Part shown: piece by piece, positions 19,175 to 29,117 of the stretch | Layout: each line of letters begins with the position of its first letter | Position numbering within the stretch: the first letter of the stretch is position 1 | DNA from: Planctomycetota bacterium | Lineage (GTDB): Bacteria > Planctomycetota > Phycisphaerae > Phycisphaerales > UBA1924 | Direction: 5' to 3' | NCBI GenBank assembly: GCA_013285505.1 | Contig: CP053450.1 | Coordinates: 3,208,796-3,272,795, forward strand | DNA: 64,000 nucleotides | Notes under the pieces: model-generated | What the model was told of the DNA's origin: nothing | Database searches by the model: none | The model's input: only the letters and a program-made list of their open reading frames with translations | Position numbers and translations under genes: made by a program

Positions 19175-20034
19175 GCCCGTCCCCCTCGGCGTGGTGCGTG
19201 TGGCTTGGGTCGTGGCACTCCTCCGCCCGGTGCGCATCCACATGCACCGCCCCGAACACCCCCTCCACGTCGTGCCTGAAGACCTCGGCCAGGACACCCG
19301 GCGTCAGCCCCTCCGGGGAGCCGTGCGAGTGCAAGTTCCGGTGCAGACACGCCACCCGGTCGCACCCAGCCGCGATCGTCCGCAGATCGTGCGTCACCAC
19401 CACCACTGTCACGCCGAGCCCCTCGCGGATCTCCTCAAGCATCTTCGAGAACTGCCTCTGCCCCACCGCGTCGATCCCCACCGTGGGCTCATCGAGCAGC
19501 AGCAGCCGGGGCCGCGACGCCAGCGCGCGCAATCATCGCCCGCTGCAACTGCCCGCCGGAGACCCTCCCGATCGGCCGATCCCCGAACTCGCCGCACCCG
19601 GTCACACCCAGCGCATACTCCACCGCCTCCCGCGCCTCCGGCCCGGGCCGAGCCCACGGCCGCAGCCCCACCAGCGTCGGCATCTCCACCACCTGACGCA
19701 CACTCAGCGGGAAGGCCAGCTCCGCCCCGGTCCGCTGCGGCACATACCCCACCCAGCCCTCGGCCCGCGCCTGCGACGGCGACCGACCAAACACCCGCAC
19801 CCCGCCGCTCGTCGGCGAGAGCAGCCCCAGCGCGATCCGCACCAGCGTCGTCTTCCCGGCCCCGTTCGGGCCCAGAATCCCCAGCCGCTCGCCGGGCTCG
19901 ACCCGCAGCGAGATGTCCTCCAGCACCGGCCGCCCCGACCCTTCAAAGGCGAACCCCACCCGGTCGAACTCGATCGCCGCGGCAGTCCCCCGAGCCGCGC
20001 CAGCCCCTCGAATTGGTTCGTGCGATTCTGTCAT
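19161..20034 (-). CDS. Metal ABC transporter ATP-binding protein, ZnuC type (apparent frameshift, His-rich tail)
   Basis: ATPase subunit: Walker A GPNGAGKTTLVRIALG, signature VSGGQLQRAMIARALA, Walker B LLLLDEPTVGID, and H-loop VVTHDLR. The frame breaks at about 19525 inside the signature helix; restoring one GC in the run GCGCGCGCT gives MIARALASRPRLLLLDEP, which is the family consensus. The C-terminus carries an unusual His/Asp/Glu tail (HVDAHRAEECHDPSHTHH, then HAHD) that could sense or buffer zinc. The start overlaps the stop of the binding-protein gene (ATGA), so the three genes form a tightly coupled operon. Confidence 0.8.
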
Positions 20035-20990
20035 CCGTCGGTGTCCGCGTCACCGCCGAGCGCCCAGACCAAGGCGTCGAGGTTCGCATGCATCATCCCC
20101 GCCCAATCGCCCGTGCCCAGGGGGTCCAGCGACCCCAGCGGCACGCCCAACCGCTCGGCGAGCCGCTCGGCGACCGCCGCGTTCATCTGCGGCTCGGTCA
20201 GCACCGCACGCACGCCCAGCCGCTTCCGCCGTGCGCACAATCTCCGCCATTCGCCCCGCCGAGGGCCCCGTCTGCTCGGCGACCTGGATCTCCGACGCGA
20301 CAACGAGACCGTACCGGTCGGTCAGCCGCGACCACGCCGCGTGCTGCGTGATGACCACCGCACCCTGATGCGCCGCCAGCCGCTCCCGATACGCCGCATC
20401 CACCTCACGTACATCCGCGAGCAATCCCGCGAGCCGCCCGGCCACCGCACCCGTCGCCGCGGCATCGGCCCCGGCACGCTCCATCGCCGCGATCACACGC
20501 TCGGCGAGCGCCGGGAGGAACTCCTCCACCAGCGACGGATCCAGCCACAGATGCGGATCAGCCCCGTCGTGGGCCCCGTGGTCGTGATCATGGTCGTGGG
20601 CGTGGTCATGCCCATCGTCCGCGTCCATGCCCAGCACGCCGGCCATCGAGACCACCCGCGCCCCGTCGCGCACCGACGCCGGGAGACCCGACTCGATACC
20701 CATCCCGATCAGCACCACAAGGTCTGCACGCCCAACAGCCGCGACGTCGCTCGGCGTCGGCGCGTACCCATGGGGCGAACCCCCGGCGGCACCAACACCC
20801 GCACCTCCGCCCCTTCCGGCAACAGCGACTCGACCAGCCCCGCCAGCGGCGGCACACTCACCACCACCCGCACGGGCCCGGCCTCCCGAGGCGCCTCCGC
20901 CCGCGACCCGCATCCGGCGGCGAGCGCGAGCGACAACACCGCCACCAGCCAGCCAACCGGCACGCCCCATCCCCGCGATCCGATCCACAT
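20031..20990 (-). CDS. Zinc-binding lipoprotein, ZnuA/TroA family (two apparent frameshifts)
   Basis: Solute-binding protein of the cluster A-1 family. A lipobox SLALAAGCGS places a lipidated Cys at residue 27. Next come VVVSVPPLAGLVESLLPEGAEVRVLVPPG, then SPHGYAPTPSDVAAVGRADLVVLIGMG, then a His/Asp-rich loop (DADDGHDHAHDHDHDHGAHD) before PHLWLDP, the zinc-loading loop typical of ZnuA. The second half ends LGVRAVLTEPQMNAAVAERLAERLGV. Frames change near 20780 (one G missing in a G-run, PPG-GSPHGY) and 20220 (GCGGCT for GCGCT, EALGVRAVL). First gene of the operon, transcribed from the metalloregulated promoter at 21023-21052. Confidence 0.8.
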
Positions 20991-21022
20991 GCCGAGTCTC
21001 CAGTACGCCCCCGATCGGGGAG

Positions 21023-21052
21023 ATCATAATGAGAACCGATTCTCACTGTCAA
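21023..21052 (-). promoter_or_regulatory. Sigma-70 promoter of the zinc-uptake operon
   Basis: On the minus strand TTGACA (21047-21052) and TATGAT (21023-21028) are separated by 18 bp, close to the consensus. The ATG of the binding-protein gene is 33 bp downstream of the -10 box, with GGAG in between, giving a short leader. Confidence 0.7.
21030..21045 (-). promoter_or_regulatory. Fur/Zur-like operator inside the promoter spacer
   Basis: TGAGAATCGGTTCTCA on the minus strand is an inverted repeat with 6-bp arms TGAGAA/TTCTCA. It occupies the promoter spacer almost completely, so a bound regulator would block RNA polymerase. Position and arms resemble Fur-family boxes; with a zinc importer downstream, Zur is the likely reader. 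No regulator gene is in the window. Confidence 0.6.
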
Positions 21053-21084
21053 CACCCCCCGCCCAGAATCCCCATTCCGACGGG

Positions 21085-21090
21085 TATACT
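21085..21090 (+). promoter_or_regulatory. Possible -10 box of tRNA-Ala
   Basis: TATACT lies 32 bp before the tRNA on its strand. No good -35 box was found at the right spacing, so this is tentative. Confidence 0.35.
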
Positions 21091-21122
21091 CTCAGCCCGA
21101 TCGGCAACGGTCGGACACACCC

Positions 21123-21195
21123 GGGGCGGTAGCTCAGTTGGTAGAGCGCATCGTTCGCAATGATGAGGTCAGGGGTTCGACTCCCCTTCGCTCCA
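21123..21195 (+). tRNA. tRNA-Ala (anticodon CGC)
   Basis: A complete 73-nt cloverleaf can be drawn: acceptor GGGGCGG/TCGCTCC with G-U pairs, D arm GCTC..GAGC, anticodon stem CATCG/TGATG with loop TTCGCAA (anticodon CGC, reading GCG), T arm AGGGG TTCGACT CCCCT, discriminator A. CCA is not encoded. It is divergent from the zinc operon and shares its upstream region. Confidence 0.93.
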
Positions 21196-21501
21196 TTCCC
21201 GGATCGCCACGCCGCGGCCCAGCCGCACCCGCCGGTCTCCCCCGGCGGACCGCCCGCACGGGCAGCCGCCACCCCCACGCGGCCCGGCTCCGGGAGCCCC
21301 GAACACCCCGCCAGCGTGACTCGAACCCCGAAGCGGTTCACGTGATCGGACCCGGAATCTACGAGTCCCCGGAGCCGCCGCCGCACCGCGGGCACGCCCG
21401 CCCGGCACCGCGCCGCGAAAGACCACCGCCGCAATCCCAATCAGTCCTGCAGCGGAACGTCCGCCCGCCAAAGGCGAGCCACCCGCCCACGGAGACCTGA
21501 G

Positions 21502-22639
21502 ATGAAGATGCGCGTGCCGCGAGCAGCCCTTACTGCCGCCCTACTGATCACAACGACAGCCCTCGCCCCGGCCACGCTGGCCCAGGACGCCCGCGCGGAC
21601 GCCGCAGCCAGCAGCCGTCAGCCCGCCACCCCCACGGCGCAGGACGCCCGACAACTGCAAGCCGCCCAACAGTGGGACGCCGCCTCAAAGGCATGGGCGA
21701 CGCTCGCCCGGCTCGATCCACAGAGCGGCGAAGCGGTCTTCAATCTCGGCTACTGCCTGCACATGGCCGGGCGCATCGAGCAGGCCCTTGAGATTCACCA
21801 ACGCGCCGCCGAGTTCGAGGCCTACCGCGGGCTCGCGGCTCTACAACACCGCCTGCGCGCACGCCCTGCTCGGCCAGCCCGACGAGGCGATCGCCGCCCT
21901 CGCGGCATCCGCCGACGCGGGCTATCGCCTCGATGCAGCCCCCACCGACAGCGACCTCGACAGCCTCCGCGACGACCCCCGCTTCCGGGCCATCCTCAAC
22001 CGCCCCGCTCCGGGATTCCTCGGCAGAGTGCAGCAGCTCATGAGCGACGCCGAGGCCGTCTACGCCCACTACGCGCCCGGAATCCGGCACAACCTCGACT
22101 CCATGGCCGAAGCAGCCGAAGCACAAGCCCAAGGCCTCGCACAATCGATCATGCAGCACGAGCGTCTCGGGCCCATCGCCCGGCGACTCGCCAGCCTCGT
22201 GGGCACCGACAAACCCGCTACCCGGGACGGGCAGCCCGACGCCGCGCCATCCCTCGCCACCGCACAAGCCTTCCAGCAAGCCGAAGACTGGGCCAGCGCC
22301 GTGACCGCCTACACCGCCGTCCTCGAACGCCAGCCGCAGAACGCCGCGGCCGCGTTCGGGCGGGCCTACTGCCTGCACATGAGCGGCGATCTCGCGGCGG
22401 CCATCCCCGCCCACCAGCGCGCTGCCACCTTCCCGCAGTTCAAAGGCATCGCGCTCTACAACCTCGGCTGCGCCTACGCACGCACCAACAAGCCAGACGA
22501 GGCATTCGAGGCCCTGCACGGATCGCACGAAGCCGGCTTCGACCTGAAGCGCTACCTCGAGACAGACTCAGACCTTGAGAGCCTGCACGAGGACGGCCGC
22601 TTCGCCGTCCTGCGTGCCCGCATCAACGGCGGACTCTGA
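21502..22639 (+). CDS. Secreted TPR-repeat protein (apparent frameshift)
   Basis: A signal peptide (about 1-28, ...LAPATLAQDA) is followed by two copies of one module: a TPR with FNLGYCLHMAGRIEQALEIHQRA followed by ALYNTACAHALLGQPDEAIAALAAS, and near the C-terminus FGRAYCLHMSGDLAAAIPAHQRA followed by ALYNLGCAYARTNKPDEAFEAL. Each ends in a DSDLxSLxxDxRF motif, common in TPR proteins of planctomycetes and proteobacteria. The frame breaks near 21837; removing one G from GCGGCTCT gives RGLALYNTACA, matching the second copy (KGIALYNLGCA). The internal duplication gives independent support for the repair. ATG 21502 has GGAG upstream. Function unknown; probably periplasmic protein-protein interaction. 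Confidence 0.75.
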
Positions 22640-22677
22640 AGGCCCCTCGCACTCCCCCGCGCCTTAGCCGCGCCGGC

Positions 22678-24184
22678 TCAGCAGCCCTCCGCCCACGCGT
22701 TCAGGAACTCCAGGAAGTCCTGCGTATCGACCACGCCGTCGCCGGTCAGATCGGCGATGAGATCCCCCGCCACCCAGTCGTTGAGGTACGCCAGGAAGTC
22801 GAGCGTGTCCACGCTCCCGTCCGCGTTCCAGTCCGAGACACACCCCACCACCTCGCCGAGCACCAGCACCTCGAAGAGCGGCACCTCGGGGTCGTTCGAC
22901 GCGATCACCAGCGTCGCCTCGTACACACCCGGCGTCGGGGTGTCGAGCGTGATCTCGTGCACATTGAACGGGTCGCCCGCGCTGCCATACTGGACACCTA
23001 CCGGCGCTCCAAACGGGCGCATCCACCCCCAGCGCATACTCCAGCACCCCGACCCCGCCCGGCCCCCACAGCACCGTGTCACCCGCGTTGCCGGCCGCGA
23101 GCATCTCCGTCGCCGACGCCCCCACCGTCACCGTGCCGAAATCAACCACCGCGTCCGCGCCCAACCGCGCCGGGACCACCAGGTCGAGCAGCACCGGCAG
23201 ATGCCCCGACCCGTTGCAGATGAGCTTGAGCGCATCGGCAATGTCGGCGCCGACCATCTCGTTGCCCTCACTCCGCAGCACCGTGTTGTACGACGACCCG
23301 TCGTTGCCCCAACACCGGTACGAGTGGTTCGGATCGTCCCACGTGCTCCGCGAATAAGGAATCGTGGCCTGGCCCACATAGTCGGCCCCGTCCCCATCAA
23401 CGAGCGACTCCGAGACCAACAGCTGGTCGTACCGGTCGTCCACGCCGCCCGCACCGATCGGGTCCTGCGTGTGGATGTAGCGGAACGTGCTGCTGTTGTT
23501 CCACGACCCCGGCGAGGCGATCGGATCGACAAACCGGCCATCGTCCCGCGCGATGATCAACTCCTGATACGCCCCCTCATTCGAAGAACGGATGTTGAAA
23601 TCACCACCGAGGATGAAGTGCTGGCCGTCGGGCAGCGCTTCCGCATCGGCCCGGATGCGCTGCGCCTCCAGCAGCCGGCGGGCCTCGTTCGAACCCCCCG
23701 TGCTCGCCTTCATGTGCGAGGAGTACAGCGAGATCACACCCTCGTTCGACCCGTACCCCACCAGCCGCACGTCGTAGCGGTTGATATCCCGCGGATGGTT
23801 CGGCGACGCGCCGCCCTGCGCGACGACCACAGAGCCCAACAGCTCCACCTTCGACGCCCGGTACAGGAACCCGTTGTCCGTGTCGTTGCCGTCCACAAAC
23901 GGCGCGGCCGCCCAGTCGCCGGGAGAGTCCGGCGCCGCGTTCAGGATCTGCACGAGCTGTTGGACCGCTGTGGCGGTGAGCATCTCCTGCAGCAGGACCA
24001 CATCCGGCGCCATCGACCGCCCATCAAACTCGCCGTACACCGCCGTCTCGAACGCCGCGGCACGGCCGCCGGCATAGTTCGACACGTTCCACGTGACAAC
24101 ACGCAGCCCGTCCGCAGCGGCGGTCGCCGCAACAGCAAGAGTGAGCGTGAGCACGAGACGAGCGGTTCGGAGCAGGCTTGGCAT
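22678..24184 (-). CDS. Secreted endonuclease/exonuclease/phosphatase-fold protein with dockerin-like tail (apparent frameshift)
   Basis: A signal peptide (MPSLLRTARLVLTLTLAVAATAAADG) leads into an EEP-fold domain: VVTWNVSNYAG, VVLLQEM (metal-binding Glu), YSSHMK, ILGGDFNIRSSNEG (catalytic Asp/Asn) and GSGHLPVLLDL (usual SDHxP His). This fold covers DNases, phosphodiesterases and lipid phosphatases; substrate unknown. After an Ig-like beta region the C-terminus has two EF-hand-like repeats, DWNADGSVDTLDFLAYLNDW and DLTGDGVVDTQDFLEFLNAW, ending AEGC, a dockerin-like signature of planctomycete surface proteins. The frame breaks near 23016; removing one C from GCGCCCG gives DAPFGAPVGVQYG. Confidence 0.75.
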
Positions 24185-24511
24185 GGCGGGAGTGTACGGA
24201 GCGCACCACCCCGAACCCTCGAAGACAGTCCGAGGCCAGCCAGACAACACCCAACCCCACCTACAAGGGCCGATTATCGGAGCACCCCCCACCCCGCTCG
24301 ACCGGGGCTTCCGCTCGCCGGCACGCGGCATTCACCCACCGCCGCGCCCGACCCAGCAACAACACCCGCCCGGCCCGCGGTAAGCTCAGCCCACCGGAAC
24401 GCCGCCACCCCTTCCGGGACCGCCTCACACCACCGGAACCCACACCGAGTCTCCGCTCGGTCACCGATCGCTGCCACAACCACCCACACAAGCCCGCCCG
24501 GAGGCTCGTCG
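24185..24511. other. Divergent intergenic region
   Basis: 327 bp between two genes reading away from each other; it must hold both promoters, but no convincing -35/-10 pair was found. The only clear element is GGAGG upstream of ATG 24512. Confidence 0.4.
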
Positions 24512-26134
24512 ATGCGCACCCCAGCCGCCCTCATTCTCGCCCTCCTCGGCACCCACGCCGCCGCGCAGGAAGCAGCCCAAGTCGCAGCCGATCCGACGCT
24601 GCATTCACGAGGTCTCCACGGCTACATCGGCTTCAGCGCAATCCAACCGCCCGACCGCGCCCGATACAGCGCGGGCATCGGGTTCTACTCCGCCGTCTGG
24701 TCGCTCACCGACCAACCCCTGGCCAACTTCCAGATCGGCCTGGCCAGCACCTGGATCATGCCCGACAACTCCGACAACACCGACACCCCCCTCGCCCCGG
24801 AAGGCACCCTCGCCCGCACCTGGCCCGAACGCGGCCCCACCTGGGACAGCGTCTTCCAGACCGTCGAGGGCGGCATCGGCTACTGGGCCCGAAACCACTT
24901 CCGATACGGCCCGCCCAAGTTCAGCATGAACGCCACCCCGCAGTGCTACGACTACGAAGTCGGCTCGCCCGGCTGGTCGTTCTTCTACAGCAACGAAGCA
25001 CTCCCCGACAACCAACTCGGCATCGCCCAACTCTCCAACCGACTGCTCATCCCGCCGGACGGCCTGCCCTTCGAGGGCCAGCCGCACGGCGAGTTCCTCG
25101 GGTACACGTGGATGGCCCTGCCCTTCACCGACCCCTCCGACGACGGCACCCCCACCGGCGATCAGAGCTGGACCTGCTTCCTGCACACGGCCAACTTCAA
25201 GGGCCCGATCGCCTACTACATCCCCGAGACCTGGAGCAAAATCGGCGAGATCTTCGACGAGCCCTTCCTGCACGGCCGCGGCCTGGACGCCCGACCCGGC
25301 ATCGCCGGCGGCGGCGCCATGGAGATCAACACCGTGCCGCGTTTCGACGCTGAAGCCACCGACGGCACCCTCTACTCGAAGATCCCCGCCCTCCGATTCC
25401 CCGTCGATGACGCGGGCGAGGCCGTGCTCGTGCAGGATGTCACCTACTACGCCAAGTCCGCGCTCTACGACCAATTCAAGGCCTGGAGAGACGGCGGGCC
25501 CGCCTGCTCGGGAATACTCGATCAACGCGGCGCATGGAAGTGCCAGCTCACCACCCGCACCACGCGCTACGACCAGGCCGGCGAGCCCCTCCGCGGCGTC
25601 GAAGCCGCCTTCGACACCAAAGTGTTCGACGGCGAAGCCTGGGGACTCGAGTGGTTCGGCAGCGACATCACCGAAGCCGGCCTGTTCCCGCAGTACTTCA
25701 AGCAGACTGACGAAGGGCGCACCGCGATCCCCGCCTCACATGTCCCGTCCGAAACCGGACTCCTGCAACAGCAGTTCCCACTCGCCGGCACCGGCGCCGA
25801 ATACACCTCCCCGACCACCGGCGCATGGGCCGAGCCCGGACCCAGCACCGGGCCCTTCTCGGTCACGCTCCTCGACGGCTCGGTCGTCACCTACGCGTGG
25901 TACCGGTTCGTCGATCAACCCTCGTTCCAGCAATACGGCTGGAGCGAAGAACGCAAGGCCGCACTGCAGGCTCTCATCGAGAAGATCCACGCCGAGTGGC
26001 CGATCGACCGCAACTACATGCCCCCGCCGACATCCGGCGAACTCGTCAGCCTCGACCCCGCCCTGCTCGTCACGCCGCCCGCGGGTATGGAGGCCGGCTA
26101 CGTCCCGATCGTGACAGGACAGGCGGCGCGATAG
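24512..26134 (+). CDS. Secreted hypothetical protein, 540 aa
   Basis: A signal peptide with cleavage after THAAA (about residue 17) and a GGAGG ribosome binding site eight bases before ATG 24512 set the start. The mature protein is rich in Trp, Tyr, Pro and Gly, with segments such as GYIGFSAIQPPDRARYSAGIGFYS, HFRYGPPKFSMNATPQCYDYE and GAWKCQLTTRTTRYD, suggesting a beta-rich extracellular domain. There is no recognisable catalytic motif, no PEP-CTERM tail and no dockerin-like tail. I do not recognise the family. The frame is intact over its whole length. Confidence 0.7.
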   Translation: MRTPAALILALLGTHAAAQEAAQVAADPTLHSRGLHGYIGFSAIQPPDRARYSAGIGFYSAVWSLTDQPLANFQIGLASTWIMPDNSDNTDTPLAPEGTLARTWPERGPTWDSVFQTVEGGIGYWARNHFRYGPPKFSMNATPQCYDYEVGSPGWSFFYSNEALPDNQLGIAQLSNRLLIPPDGLPFEGQPHGEFLGYTWMALPFTDPSDDGTPTGDQSWTCFLHTANFKGPIAYYIPETWSKIGEIFDEPFLHGRGLDARPGIAGGGAMEINTVPRFDAEATDGTLYSKIPALRFPVDDAGEAVLVQDVTYYAKSALYDQFKAWRDGGPACSGILDQRGAWKCQLTTRTTRYDQAGEPLRGVEAAFDTKVFDGEAWGLEWFGSDITEAGLFPQYFKQTDEGRTAIPASHVPSETGLLQQQFPLAGTGAEYTSPTTGAWAEPGPSTGPFSVTLLDGSVVTYAWYRFVDQPSFQQYGWSEERKAALQALIEKIHAEWPIDRNYMPPPTSGELVSLDPALLVTPPAGMEAGYVPIVTGQAAR

Positions 26135-26255
26135 CCCGGCACCGGCACGAACCGAGCGAGGCGCGTGCGCTGAGGCCGCGCCCCCGCGACCCGTTGTGCC
26201 CCCGGAAAGCCAATGTCGCACGGCACCAGCCGGCCGATCAGCCCGACACCGTGAC

Positions 26256-27462
26256 CTATCCCCCGACCAGGTCAAACCATTCGTGCCGCCGCAGATATCG
26301 CTCGAGACACCGCAGGTCTCCCGCATCCGCCGAGCCGTCCCCGTCCAGATCCTCCGGCATCTCGTGCAGCCGGTGCAGATCCTCGAGATCGATAGCCCCG
26401 TCACCATCCACATCAACCGCGCACGCCCCCAGACCCGTCAGCCGGAACACCTCCACCGCGTTCGTGCTCACCGGGTCGCCGTCGTCCACCACGCCCACCA
26501 ACGCGTGCACCGTCGGCGAAAGCCGCGGCCCGAGACACAGCCCCTCCAGATTGTTGTGCCCGCCCGAATACACCAACGTCTTCCCCACCGGCGTGTAGTC
26601 GCGCCCGATCAACCCGTCCATCCCCGACACGTCTGTCGCGTTGGCAAACTCCACGCGATAGACCCGCGTCAGAAACAACGGCGTCGTGAACGCCAGCGAG
26701 CGCTCCACCGCCAGCAACGCCCCGTCCGGCAACGCCACAAGCTCCGACAGCCCGCTCTGCCCGGGATTCCCGAACGGGATCCGCGGCCCATGCATCGGCT
26801 CCACCACATACGCGTGCTGCGAAAGCCCGACACCACCCCCCGTCTCCAGCCGCAACAGCCGCACCACCGTCCCCGCATCCGGCGTCGCCCGCGGGCCATC
26901 CACCGTCAACGCCTCCTCGTTCCCCGTCCACGCAAACGCCGGATCAAACGACAGCGACTCCAGCCCCAGATTCCCCCGCCGCGACGAATACACCGGAGGC
27001 GCCTGCAGCGTCCGCACCAGCCCGCCATCGTCCAGCCGGAACTCGCGCACCGTCATCGCGCCCCTCGTGGCTCACCAGCACCGTCCCCGCGCCCGTCGCC
27101 GCGATCCCCTCGTGATCGCCCGACCCGCCGAGTGTCAGCCCCCGCACCCCGTCCAGCCCGACGACCGAGCCGTCCGCCGCGAGCGCGAGATCAAACAGCA
27201 CCAGCTTGTCACTGTTGTCCATCACCGCCGCGTACGACCCGCCCCCGAGCCACGTCACCCCGCTCAGCCCCGAGATCGCAAACGACACGCCGTGCTGATC
27301 AACCGCCGTTCCGGGCAACTCGATCGAGTCAACGTGCTCGACCGTCCCCTGCGCGCAGACCTCCGAGCCTCCCCAGACCGAGGCCGCGACAGAAACCAGC
27401 AGCATCACCCCGAACCGTTTGCACGCCCACCAGCGCCACACAGGCCATCGAACACAAACCAC
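26256..27462 (-). CDS. Secreted phytase-like esterase family protein with dockerin-like tail (apparent frameshift)
   Basis: Beta-propeller protein of the 'esterase-like activity of phytase' family: ISGLSGVTWLGGGSYAAVMDNSDK, GGSGDHEGIAATGAGTVLVSHEG, LGLESLSFDPA, LSELVALPDGALLAVERSL and GHNNLEGLCLGPRL, the repeated G-x-E-G/S blades of that family. The C-terminus has dockerin-like EF-hands (VDVDGDGAIDLEDLHRL and DLDGDGSADAGDLRCLERYL). The frame breaks near 27061; removing one G from GGGGCGCG gives SHEGAMTVREF. The start is uncertain: GTG 27462 has GAGG upstream and gives a basic signal peptide; the ATG at 27405 lacks the charged n-region. Confidence 0.7.
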
Positions 27463-27546
27463 GCCGTCCTCACTCTCTCTCGCGCCGGAAACGAGACACT
27501 TCTGGTAGCATACCCGCGGCGGGCAAAACCTCGAAGGAGACGTCTC

Positions 27547-28680
27547 ATGATCTCCGGCAGCCTCACCATCCAACGACTCCTCGGCGCGATGAAAAAGCTC
27601 GACGCCTCCGACCTCCACATCAAGGTCGGCCTCCCCCCCGTCTACCGCGTCGGCGGCCGCCTCCGACACATCAGCGCCGAACCACTCAACGAGGACGAGT
27701 GCGACCACCTCTTCGACTCCATCCTCTCGCCGGCCCAGCAGGAACGCTTCCTCGAAGACGGCAACCTCGACCTGGCCTGGCACCTGCCCGACGGGGACCG
27801 ATTCCGTATCGACCTGTTCCGCTCAGGCAACCACCTCCACGCCGCCATCCGACGCGTCAAGGCCGAGATCCCCAGCTACGAGGATCTCCACCTCCCACCC
27901 ATCTACAAGTCCATCGTCGAACAGTCGCCCGACGGCCTGGTCCTCGTTGTCGGCGTCACCGGCTGCGGCAAGAGCTCCAGCCTCGCCACCATGATCGAAC
28001 AGCTCAACGCCACGCAAGACCTCAACATCATCACCGTCGAAGACCCCATCGAGTACCGCTTCTACCCGAAGAAGTCCATCATCTCCCAGCGCGAGGTGGG
28101 CATCGATGTTGACAGCTTCAAGACCGCGCTGCGCTACGCCGTCCGCCAGGACCCCGACGTGATCTTCATCGGCGAGATGCGCGACGCCGAGACCGTCCTC
28201 GCCGGCATCCAGGCCGCCGAGACCGGCCACCTCGTCTTCGCCACCCTCCACACCGCCGATACCATGCAGTCACTCAACCGCATGCTCGAGTTCTTCCCGC
28301 CCAACGAACGCGACTTCATCCGCTCCTCACTCGGCAGCACCCTCCGCGCCATCTGTGCTCAGAAGCTCATCCCCACGGTCGAAGGGTTCGAAACCAAGGT
28401 CGTCCCCGCCTGCGAGATCCTGCTCAACACGCCGGTCGTCCGCGAAAAGATCTGGGAAGGCGAGGACGCCGACCTGCCCTCCATCATCAACTCCTCGCGA
28501 GCCGACGGCATGCAGAACTTCACCACCGCACTCGCCGAGCTCGTCGAAAAAGAGTGGATCGACCTCAACACCGCCAGGGGCTACGCCCCCAACCGCGACG
28601 CCCTCGAAAGCATGCTCAAGGGCGTCGAGGTCAAGGCCTCCACCCTCGTCGGCAAGATCCGCCAGGGCGGCTCGCGCTGA
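27547..28680 (+). CDS. pilT: Type IV pilus retraction ATPase PilT
   Basis: 377 residues, start ATG 27547 with GAAGGAG upstream. Secretion-ATPase features in order: N-terminal SDLHIKVGLPPVYRVGGRL, Walker A GVTGCGKSSSLATM, Asp box EDPIEY, Walker B DPDVIFIGEMRDAET, and the His box HLVFATLHTADT. This hexameric motor depolymerises type IV pilin to retract pili and drive twitching motility. No other pilus genes are nearby, as is usual for isolated pilT/pilU copies. PilU is the alternative; the typical PilT AIRNLIRE motif is not obvious in the C-terminal region, so PilT versus PilU is not settled. Confidence 0.85.
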   Translation: MISGSLTIQRLLGAMKKLDASDLHIKVGLPPVYRVGGRLRHISAEPLNEDECDHLFDSILSPAQQERFLEDGNLDLAWHLPDGDRFRIDLFRSGNHLHAAIRRVKAEIPSYEDLHLPPIYKSIVEQSPDGLVLVVGVTGCGKSSSLATMIEQLNATQDLNIITVEDPIEYRFYPKKSIISQREVGIDVDSFKTALRYAVRQDPDVIFIGEMRDAETVLAGIQAAETGHLVFATLHTADTMQSLNRMLEFFPPNERDFIRSSLGSTLRAICAQKLIPTVEGFETKVVPACEILLNTPVVREKIWEGEDADLPSIINSSRADGMQNFTTALAELVEKEWIDLNTARGYAPNRDALESMLKGVEVKASTLVGKIRQGGSR

Positions 28681-28685
28681 CACCG

Positions 28686-29117
28686 TTACAAACTGCTCGC
28701 GGGCATCTGCCGCATGATCCGCCGCAGCCCGGCGATGAGCCCCCCGCCCTTGAGCCCGTGCAGATGCTCAGACGCCCCCATCGTCGGATAGCGACTCAAC
28801 AACTCCGCAACACCGTCCGTGTCGTCGCCCCTGATCAGCTTCATGCGGAAGTCCGCGTGCTCCCGCGCTTCCAGCGGGCCGGTTTCGAGCGTCTGGATAT
28901 CCCGGTGCCGCACATCCGCCCGGATGCTCGCAAACGTCCGGTCAACCGCCTCGTCCGGCCCCTCCAGCACCTGCACAAAGCGATCGGGGCCGAACCACAG
29001 ACACCCCGTGATGTCGTTCTCCTGATTCCGCCGGAGCGTCGGCAGCACGATGTCGTCCACGATCTGCGCATCGGTCAGCCCCGCCGCACGCACACTCTTG
29101 TAGACGACCCGTCGCAT
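28686..29117 (-). CDS. BLUF-domain blue-light photoreceptor
   Basis: 143 residues, the size of a short BLUF protein: one FAD-binding BLUF domain plus a C-terminal helical cap. Key residues are in place: Tyr6 (RRVVYKS), Asn31 and Asn34 (RRNQENDITG), Gln49 (RFVQVLEGP) and the DVRHRDI strand. BLUF domains switch hydrogen bonding around FAD under blue light and signal through partner proteins. ATG 29117 is preferred because GGGAGG lies six bases upstream. The stop is only 5 bp from the stop of pilT, in convergent orientation. Confidence 0.85.
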   Translation of the reverse strand: MRRVVYKSVRAAGLTDAQIVDDIVLPTLRRNQENDITGCLWFGPDRFVQVLEGPDEAVDRTFASIRADVRHRDIQTLETGPLEAREHADFRMKLIRGDDTDGVAELLSRYPTMGASEHLHGLKGGGLIAGLRRIMRQMPASSL

